Of a DNA stretch of 20,559 bases, positions 14,996 through 20,559 are shown one piece after another. The DNA is from Chitinophaga pinensis (lineage in GTDB: Bacteria; Bacteroidota; Bacteroidia; UKL13-3), in NCBI GenBank assembly GCA_943323675.2, contig CALPIR020000013.1:1-20559 (forward strand). Reading direction: 5' to 3'. The translations under genes and the position numbers were made by a program. Positions within the stretch are counted from its first letter, which is position 1. Each line of letters opens with the position of its first letter. A model generated the notes under the pieces. That model worked only from the letters and a program-made list of their open reading frames with translations, was not told the DNA's origin and did not search any database.

Positions 14996-17620
14996 ATGGC
15001 CAAGGATAACCCAATTAATTACAAGTATAGAGACCTGAAAATATTTGGCTCTACAGAATGGCTTGCCAATAACGAGAAAAAATACCGTCAGGTTTATGAC
15101 GAAGCTGAATGCACATTTATATATTGTGAACTGTCTTTTTTTAACAAACTTTTTGATGAGAAAGATTGGGAGATAAACATGAACCTTAAGTGTGTGCATC
15201 ATACAGATAACATTGAAATTTGCAACCTTACTGCTGATAGAACGATACGAAAAGACGAAAATATAGTTTTTGTGCGAGAAGGTTGGGGCGTTAAAACACC
15301 AGGCGTTTACTGGAAAAAAGGAGTTTACCGCTGGGAAGCATGGATTAATAATTTACTAATTGCTGAAACACGCTTTTATGTAGAGGACCAAGGTATAGTT
15401 ACAGATACTGTTAATCCTTACTTTACATTAAAAGAAGTAAAATTATACGAAGGCCCTGATAGTAACATCATAAAAAAGGATCGCAAATATTTACGTGCAT
15501 TTAGCGAAGCAGAAACCCGTTATGTTTGGGTTGAACTTACCTGCGAAAACTTAACAATGACTGATGAGGCATGGCAATGCGAAATGTTTTTCAATTTCAA
15601 AACCCATAGTGGCCAACTAAAAGGTAAAATAGAAAAGCTTCTTGAAGTTGGAGGTAAAGATGGTGTATTTGAATGCAGTATTGGTTGGGGAAGTGATTTA
15701 AAAGGAACTTGGGGTAATGATGTGTATTCAGTTGATGTGGTATTCATGGATCAAATTATTGCTAGTATTCCTTTTGAAGTGGGTAAAGAATTCATTTATG
15801 ATGAGGCACCAATATTATCATCTATTCAACCTAAATATAAAATTAAACCGGCAACAGAAAAGGTTAAAACACCAACTGATACTAAAGTAGGAAACGTATT
15901 AAATGAATTGGATGCTTTAATTGGATTAGACAGCATAAAAAAGAAAGTTAAAGAATACACAACCTATCTTAATTTTATCAAACTAAGAAAAGAGAAAGGC
16001 TTTGAAGATAATGAGAAAATTAACCTACATGCAGTATTTACTGGTAATCCAGGAACAGGTAAAACAACCGTTGCAAAAATGCTTGGTAAAATATACCAAG
16101 AGCTTGGCTTACTTTCTAAAGGGCATGTGGTTGAGGTAGACAGAAGCGATTTAGTTGCAGAATACATTGGGCAAACTGCACCTAAAACAAAAGAAATTAT
16201 AAAAAAAGCAAAAGGGGGAATTTTATTTATTGATGAAGCGTATGCACTTGCACGTAAAAACGATGACTCTAAAGATTTCGGTAAAGAATCTATTGAGATA
16301 TTATTGAAAGAAATGAGCGATGGCGATGGCGATTTGGCTATAATAGTAGCAGGTTACCCAGATGAAATGAATAACTTCATGGAGTCTAATCCCGGTTTAA
16401 AATCTCGTTTTAGCATGTACTACGATTTCCCAGATTACACCCCTCAAGAACTGATGAAAATTACAGATTACACCTCACTAAAAAGAGCGGTAATTTTGAA
16501 TCCAGAGGCTAGAGATATGATGTACAAAAAATTAGTAGATGCATATCGTGATAGAGATAAAACATTTGGCAATGCACGTTATGTAAATAAACTTATTGAT
16601 GATGCGAAAATGAATATGGGATTGCGTATCATGTTAAACGAAAATCCAGCAGCATTAACCAAAGAAGATTTATCAACTATAAATGCAGATGATATTGGTA
16701 AAATTTTTGTAGCCAAAACTAGAAGTATTGCAGATATACCTATTGATGAAGAATTACTGCGCTCTGCATTGGCTACTTTGCACAGCATGATTGGTCTTGG
16801 TGCAATTAAAACAGAAATTGACGAATTAGTAAAACTAGTACGCTTCTATAAAGAGATTGGTAAAGACATACGTCAGAGCTTCTCTTTACATGCGGTTTTT
16901 ACGGGTAATCCAGGAACTGGCAAAACAACTGTAGCTCGTTTGTTAGCCCAAATATATAAAGCACTAGGTATACTAGAACGCGGTAATTTAGTGGAGTGCG
17001 ATAGGCAAGATTTAGTTGGTGGATATGTTGGCCAAACTGCACTTAAAACAAATGAGGTTATTAATAAAGCCATGGGCGGTGTTTTATTTGTTGATGAAGC
17101 ATATGCGTTAAGCGAAGGTGGTGAAAATGATTTTGGGAAAGAAGCTGTAGAAACTATTCTTAAACGCATGGAAGATGAACGCGGTGAATTTGTGGTGATA
17201 GTCGCAGGATACACTGATAATATGAAACGTTTCTTAGAATCAAATCCTGGGTTAAGTTCTCGCTTTGATAGGACCTTGTTTTTCGATGACTATAACGCTG
17301 AACAACTATACGAAATTGCGATTCGTATGCTTAATAGCAACAGCATAAAACCAGACGAAAAAGCTCGCGAACATTTAAAATCATATTTCGAGTTTCAATA
17401 TAAAACGCGTGATCAATATTTTGGTAATGCCCGCAGTGTTAGAAAACTAGTTGAAGAAGCTATTAAAAATCAACACCTAAGACTTGCTAAAGTTGAAACC
17501 GAACAAAGAACCATCGACATGATTCAGGAGTTAACTTTTGAAGATGTGGGAGAGTTTAAAATAGATTATAATGCGGCAACTGAAAAACGTTCTATTGGGT
17601 TTAATATAAGCAAGCAATAG
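14996..17620 (+). CDS. Double AAA+ ATPase of CbxX/CfxQ type with a duplicated N-terminal domain
   Basis: An 874-residue cytoplasmic protein without signal or membrane segment. Residues about 11-131 and 142-264 are two copies of a beta-rich domain of unknown function, with matching EAECTFIYCELS and EAETRYVWVELT strings and matching W-G near the end (EGWGVKTPG, IGWGSDLKG). Two AAA+ modules of the CbxX/CfxQ (SpoVK, EccA-like) family follow. Module 1 has Walker A GNPGTGKT (350-357) and Walker B ILFIDEA (Asp413, Glu414), with VAGYPDEM and NPGLKSRF. Module 2 has Walker A 637-644, Walker B Asp700 and Glu701, with VAGYTDNM and NPGLSSRF. Both keep all ATPase and arginine-finger residues, so both should be active and the protein probably forms a hexamer. 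In known relatives such modules remodel protein complexes: CbbX activates Rubisco and EccA serves type VII secretion. No partner of either kind is nearby, so the target is unknown; the N-terminal pair may bind it. It ends at a shared terminator facing a receiver gene. Confidence 0.88.
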   Translation: MAKDNPINYKYRDLKIFGSTEWLANNEKKYRQVYDEAECTFIYCELSFFNKLFDEKDWEINMNLKCVHHTDNIEICNLTADRTIRKDENIVFVREGWGVKTPGVYWKKGVYRWEAWINNLLIAETRFYVEDQGIVTDTVNPYFTLKEVKLYEGPDSNIIKKDRKYLRAFSEAETRYVWVELTCENLTMTDEAWQCEMFFNFKTHSGQLKGKIEKLLEVGGKDGVFECSIGWGSDLKGTWGNDVYSVDVVFMDQIIASIPFEVGKEFIYDEAPILSSIQPKYKIKPATEKVKTPTDTKVGNVLNELDALIGLDSIKKKVKEYTTYLNFIKLRKEKGFEDNEKINLHAVFTGNPGTGKTTVAKMLGKIYQELGLLSKGHVVEVDRSDLVAEYIGQTAPKTKEIIKKAKGGILFIDEAYALARKNDDSKDFGKESIEILLKEMSDGDGDLAIIVAGYPDEMNNFMESNPGLKSRFSMYYDFPDYTPQELMKITDYTSLKRAVILNPEARDMMYKKLVDAYRDRDKTFGNARYVNKLIDDAKMNMGLRIMLNENPAALTKEDLSTINADDIGKIFVAKTRSIADIPIDEELLRSALATLHSMIGLGAIKTEIDELVKLVRFYKEIGKDIRQSFSLHAVFTGNPGTGKTTVARLLAQIYKALGILERGNLVECDRQDLVGGYVGQTALKTNEVINKAMGGVLFVDEAYALSEGGENDFGKEAVETILKRMEDERGEFVVIVAGYTDNMKRFLESNPGLSSRFDRTLFFDDYNAEQLYEIAIRMLNSNSIKPDEKAREHLKSYFEFQYKTRDQYFGNARSVRKLVEEAIKNQHLRLAKVETEQRTIDMIQELTFEDVGEFKIDYNAATEKRSIGFNISKQ

Positions 17621-17643
17621 TTTAATTCATTGCTATAAAAAAA

Positions 17644-17671
17644 GCGATGATTATTTAATCATCGCTTTTTT
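17644..17671. terminator. Bidirectional hairpin terminator between convergent genes
   Basis: GCGATGATTA (17644-17653), TT, TAATCATCGC (17656-17665) is a perfect 10-bp stem with an A7 tract before it and T6 after it. It serves the AAA+ gene on the plus strand and the receiver gene on the minus strand. Confidence 0.9.
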
Positions 17672-17678
17672 GTATTAT

Positions 17679-18047
17679 TTAATTTGTGTTCAGTATTTCA
17701 TTCAACTTAGATACGAACTGCATTCTAATTATAGGTTTCTCAATAATGCAATCAAAAGCATCTTCAAAGTTGTCTTTACCCAAATAACTTATTAAATGAG
17801 CAGTAAAAGCGATTACAGGTAAATGGGAGTATTTTGGTGTTGATTTAATATGTTTGGCTAACCAAATTCCATCTTCATCGCCATCCAAATTAATATCCGT
17901 TACCACTAAATCAAAATCTAATTTGCTCAATGCTTCAATGGCTTGTTTGGCATTGTTTACCACTTTATGTTCAAAGTCATTAGCAAGATATATCTCTAAC
18001 AACTGCCTATTAATGGGATCATCATCTATGGCTAATATTCTTCTCAA
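17679..18047 (-). CDS. Stand-alone CheY-like response-regulator receiver
   Basis: A 122-residue single receiver domain of a two-component system, with no output domain. From the chosen start LRRILAIDDDPINRQLL, the acidic pocket is the DDD string. The phosphate-accepting Asp is in LVVTDINLDGDEDG, the conserved Thr in IAFTAH, and the Lys-Pro in IIEKP, so phosphorylation should work. Such proteins signal by binding a partner or relay phosphate. The frame is open up to an ATG at 18080 (133 residues), but a strong -7 promoter element, TACCTTTG at 18074-18067, lies within those extra codons, so transcription would begin after that ATG. I therefore prefer the TTG at 18047, which also gives the usual receiver start just before the first strand. 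No sensor kinase is in the window. It is convergent with the AAA+ gene and downstream of the dehydrogenase gene. Confidence 0.82.
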   Translation of the reverse strand: MRRILAIDDDPINRQLLEIYLANDFEHKVVNNAKQAIEALSKLDFDLVVTDINLDGDEDGIWLAKHIKSTPKYSHLPVIAFTAHLISYLGKDNFEDAFDCIIEKPIIRMQFVSKLNEILNTN

Positions 18048-18066
18048 TACGTTAAAATTTACAAAA

Positions 18067-18100
18067 CAAAGGTAGTGCATTTAATAATGTAGCATACCAA
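18067..18100 (-). promoter_or_regulatory. Probable promoter of the receiver gene
   Basis: On the minus strand, TTG (18100-18098), a 23-base spacer and TACCTTTG (18074-18067). The -7 element is an exact TAnnTTTG match; the spacer is at the long limit. The start site would be near 18062, about 15 bases before the TTG codon at 18047. Confidence 0.5.
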
Positions 18101-18120
18101 TTTTGAATATTGATACGCTA
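18090..18120 (-). terminator. RNA hairpin directly after the aldehyde dehydrogenase stop, without U-run
   Basis: On the minus strand TAGCGTATCAA (18120-18110), a 9-base loop and TTGGTATGCTA (18100-18090) form an 11-bp stem that includes two G-U pairs. These pair only in the minus-strand RNA (they are C-A mismatches on the other strand), which suggests a transcript hairpin that begins 1 base after the stop codon. No T-tract follows, so it may protect the 3' end or be a weak terminator. Confidence 0.55.
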
Positions 18121-18121
18121 A

Positions 18122-19486
18122 CTAAATCCACAAAGTTTTGGTATTACAAAACTCAAGCAAGCCAAACTCACCTAACTCCCTACCATACCCAGATTTTTTT
18201 ACTCCACCAAAAGGATGTGATGGTTGTGACTTAACCATTTCATTAATAAAAACCTGACCACTATCAATTTGATTGGCAATATTCAATGCACGGTTAATAT
18301 TTTTACTCCACACACTAGCTCCCAAACCAAACTCTGTTGCATTAGCCAACACAACAGCATCATCATCATCTTTTACTACATAAACACTTACAACAGGTCC
18401 AAATAATTCTTGGCTGTAAGCATCACAACTAGGGTTGATATTAGTTAAGATTGTTGGAGGATAAAAATACCCGTGCGCAGGAAAATTAGTTTGTTGGTAA
18501 TGTTTAATGGCGCCTTTACTAACAGATTGAGTTACCTGATTTGCTATCTTATCACGTAAATCTTTGCGTGCTAATGGACCAATATTAATCCCATCAAGCA
18601 GTGGGTTACCACAAGCCAATGATGCAACCCTATCAGTTAGTTTCGATAAAAACTCAACTGCAATGTTCTCGTGTAAAATAAAACGTTTGGCAGCAATACA
18701 GCTTTGCCCATTATTTTGAAAACGAGCAGTAATGGCTTGCTTTAAAGTTTCTTCCAAATCGGCATCTTCCATCACAATAAATGGATCACTTCCACCTAAT
18801 TCCAATACCGATTTTTTGATGTATTTAGCAGCAGTACTCGCAACAGAACTTCCTGCTTTATCGCTACCAGTTAACGTAGCTGCCTTAACCCTAGAATCGG
18901 CCAAGCAATTGGCTACTTGTTCCTCTGTTGCAAAAACCACTTGTATAAGGCCCTCGGGTAATCCGCACTCATTTATAAGTTGCTGTATAGCCAAACTACA
19001 CTGAGGCACGTTAGGTGCAGGCTTAACTAAAATGGCATTACCAGCAAGTACAATTGGAACTGCACTTCTTAATATCTGCCAGTATGGAAAATTCCAAGGA
19101 AAAACGCCTATAACAATTCCTAAAGGTTCGTATACCTGATGAACTGTTTTACCGGTTTCGGCAATGCTAATTTTGGGTTGAAGCATTGTGGCTGCATTAG
19201 CTGCATAAAACTCGCAGCCTCTTGCGCACTTTAGTACTTCTAATTTTGCCTCTGATAATAACTTTCCCATTTCAAGCGTTGCTAGCAATGCCAACTCTTC
19301 ATGTCTTTCTTTTATTAACGAAGCTAATTTATTGAAAAAAACTGCTCGGTCTGATACACTTACCTTACGCCATAATTTCTGTGCATCATCAGCTTTTGAT
19401 ATAGATGCACTCAAAGCAGTATCACTTATAAAATCAAACTGCGCAAGTCTTTCTTCCGTATAAGGATTTATTGATTCAAATTTCAT
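18122..19486 (-). CDS. Succinate-semialdehyde dehydrogenase, NAD(P)-dependent, Sad/YneI type
   Basis: A 454-residue cytoplasmic aldehyde dehydrogenase that oxidises succinate semialdehyde to succinate, feeding 4-aminobutyrate breakdown into the TCA cycle. Catalytic residues are all present: Asn132 in FPWNFPYWQ, Glu229 in LELGGSDPF and Cys263 in NNGQSCIAAKRF. The strings LELGGSDPFIV, AAKRFI and FGGVKKSGYGREL...EFCNTKTLW are close to E. coli Sad (YneI) rather than GabD, and the length fits that shorter branch. Substrate choice in this superfamily cannot be proven from sequence, so other small aldehydes remain possible. It begins 31 nt after the hisS stop on the same strand, so co-transcription with hisS is likely, with no evident metabolic reason. 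A minus-strand RNA hairpin begins 1 base after its stop. Confidence 0.85.
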   Translation of the reverse strand: MKFESINPYTEERLAQFDFISDTALSASISKADDAQKLWRKVSVSDRAVFFNKLASLIKERHEELALLATLEMGKLLSEAKLEVLKCARGCEFYAANAATMLQPKISIAETGKTVHQVYEPLGIVIGVFPWNFPYWQILRSAVPIVLAGNAILVKPAPNVPQCSLAIQQLINECGLPEGLIQVVFATEEQVANCLADSRVKAATLTGSDKAGSSVASTAAKYIKKSVLELGGSDPFIVMEDADLEETLKQAITARFQNNGQSCIAAKRFILHENIAVEFLSKLTDRVASLACGNPLLDGINIGPLARKDLRDKIANQVTQSVSKGAIKHYQQTNFPAHGYFYPPTILTNINPSCDAYSQELFGPVVSVYVVKDDDDAVVLANATEFGLGASVWSKNINRALNIANQIDSGQVFINEMVKSQPSHPFGGVKKSGYGRELGEFGLLEFCNTKTLWI

Positions 19487-19517
19487 GTTGTGTTACACCA
19501 ATTATTGAGGCAGTTAT

Positions 19518-20559
19518 TTATTGCCCCACTATACCTATTAACATTTGAATGGTGCAAGTTTGTTGCTCGCCCGTAATTAAATTCTTAACAGTAAACACTT
19601 GTTGTTGCATTTCTGTTTCACCAACAATGGCTGCAAATGGTATTTGTAAAGCATTAGCATAATCTAATTGTTTACCCAATTTCTTGTTATCGGGAAATAC
19701 TTCGGCTGCAATACCAGCATCGCGTAATGCTTTTAAAGCTGGTAAACAGTACAATTGTGTGGCTTCATCAAAGTGGCAAAACAAAACTTGGGTTGATGTA
19801 GCCCTAAGTTGTTCAGGGAAAAGTTTTAACTCTTCCATCACATCATAAATCCTATCTAAACCAAAACTTATACCCACACCAGATACATTTGGTAACCCAA
19901 AAATACCAGTCAGGTTATCATATCTGCCACCACCACCAATACTGCTTTTTAAAGTGCCATCGTTTGATATGACTTCAAAAATACAACCAGTGTAATAGCT
20001 TAATCCCCGTGCTAAACTAAAATCTAAAGTAAGGTTAATATTAGGCGTGGGGTTTGATTCAAGAATAAAATCCAATTCTTCAATTCCTTTTAAACCTTCT
20101 TGCGATAATTGTAACTTACCTTTTAGCTGATTTAAAATTTCTTTGTTTTCACCTTTAATGGTTATGATACCAAACAAGGTGTTCAATTCCTCATCTGAAA
20201 AGCCTTGTTCTAGCAACTCTTTCCGAACACCTTCTTCGCCAATTTTATCTAGCTTATCAATTGCTATTGCAATGTTGTTCATCACGTCAATCGATTTTAC
20301 AACTTCAGCAATACCTGCTAAAACCTTTCGGTTATTAATCCTTATCTCGTAATTTATTATACCTAGCTTAGTAAATGCTTCATCATAAATTTGAATCAAA
20401 TCCAACTCGTTTAATAAACTATCACTTCCTACCACATCTGCATCGCACTGCCAAAATTCACGGTAGCGACCTTTTTGTGGCCTATCAGCCCTCCATACAG
20501 GTTGCATTTGGTAACGCTTAAACGGAAAAGTGATTTCGTTTCTATGCATAACCACATAA
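19518..20559 (-). CDS. hisS: Histidyl-tRNA synthetase, C-terminal part (N-terminus beyond window)
   Basis: The last 347 or so residues of histidyl-tRNA synthetase, which joins histidine to tRNA-His using ATP. The frame is open to the right edge (reading YVVMHRNEITFPFKRYQ at the edge), so roughly the first 100 residues, including motif 1, are missing because of the window and not because of damage. Visible are motif 2 (QPVWRADRPQ, then GRYREFWQCD), the histidine-binding string ARGLSYYTGCIFEV, the GGGGRYDNL loop, motif 3 (GISFGLDRIYDV) and the C-terminal anticodon-binding domain (from VLFCHFDEA to the end, with FPDNKKLGKQLDYA). Everything seen is normal for a working enzyme of the Bacteroidota type. 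Confidence 0.95.
   Translation of the reverse strand, partial: YVVMHRNEITFPFKRYQMQPVWRADRPQKGRYREFWQCDADVVGSDSLLNELDLIQIYDEAFTKLGIINYEIRINNRKVLAGIAEVVKSIDVMNNIAIAIDKLDKIGEEGVRKELLEQGFSDEELNTLFGIITIKGENKEILNQLKGKLQLSQEGLKGIEELDFILESNPTPNINLTLDFSLARGLSYYTGCIFEVISNDGTLKSSIGGGGRYDNLTGIFGLPNVSGVGISFGLDRIYDVMEELKLFPEQLRATSTQVLFCHFDEATQLYCLPALKALRDAGIAAEVFPDNKKLGKQLDYANALQIPFAAIVGETEMQQQVFTVKNLITGEQQTCTIQMLIGIVGQ

Noticed and set aside
14996..17620. Rubisco activase (CbbX) or type VII secretion EccA
   Set aside because: The AAA+ modules are of that family, but no Rubisco or type VII genes are nearby and the N-terminal domains differ, so neither name is justified.
19518..20559. A shortened hisS that could be a pseudogene
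   Set aside because: The frame stays open to the right edge and the residues before the apparent GTG start fit the family, so the truncation is only the window border.

Overview
The window is chromosomal DNA from an AT-rich member of the phylum Bacteroidota. The evidence is a heme-type TonB-dependent receptor, a protein with a type IX secretion (T9SS) C-terminal sorting domain, YfhO-family and LIC_10190-like membrane proteins, a short-chain-type threonine dehydrogenase, and promoters of the Bacteroidota form (TTTG, about 19 nt, TAnnTTTG) in front of both tRNA genes. The class within the phylum cannot be fixed from this window.

Layout, left to right. (1) 1-582: the start of an exported protein that runs off the left edge on the minus strand, and a divergent 84-residue XRE-type regulator. 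(2) 650-5018, minus strand: a three-gene operon that looks like heme uptake. It encodes a T9SS-sorted HmuY-like protein, a TonB-dependent receptor with FRAP, His and NPNL signatures, and a HmuY-like lipoprotein. Spacing is 5 nt and then a 1-nt stop/start overlap. A perfect 13-bp inverted repeat lies inside the signal-peptide coding region of the receptor. (3) 5219-9343, plus strand: two large polytopic membrane proteins (YfhO family, LIC_10190-like) 3 nt apart, probably acting on lipid-linked sugars or cell-surface glycans. (4) 9411-10343: L-threonine 3-dehydrogenase of the SDR type, probably with its own promoter. (5) 10528-14335: a secreted beta-rich protein, a lipoprotein joining a PEGA-like region to a trypsin-like protease with an intact triad, and a small outer-membrane-barrel-like protein. 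The last two overlap by 4 nt. (6) 14438-14762: tRNA-Pro(TGG) and tRNA-Ser(GCT) on the minus strand, each with a clear promoter. (7) 14996-17620: an 874-residue double AAA+ ATPase of the CbxX/CfxQ type with a duplicated N-terminal domain of unknown function. (8) 17679-20559, minus strand: a stand-alone CheY-like receiver, a succinate-semialdehyde dehydrogenase of the Sad/YneI type, and the C-terminal three-quarters of histidyl-tRNA synthetase, cut by the right edge.

Most of the window is ordinary core genome. I see no transposase, prophage, CRISPR array or rRNA. The least explained parts are the paired HmuY-like proteins (one T9SS-sorted, one lipidated) with the intragenic hairpin, the duplicated N-terminal domain of the AAA+ protein, and the protease-lipoprotein cluster. 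No gene-free stretch exceeds 300 bases. The two longest are 14703-14995 (promoter of tRNA-Ser, then about 230 bases upstream of the AAA+ gene with no convincing promoter) and 10344-10527 (nothing recognised).
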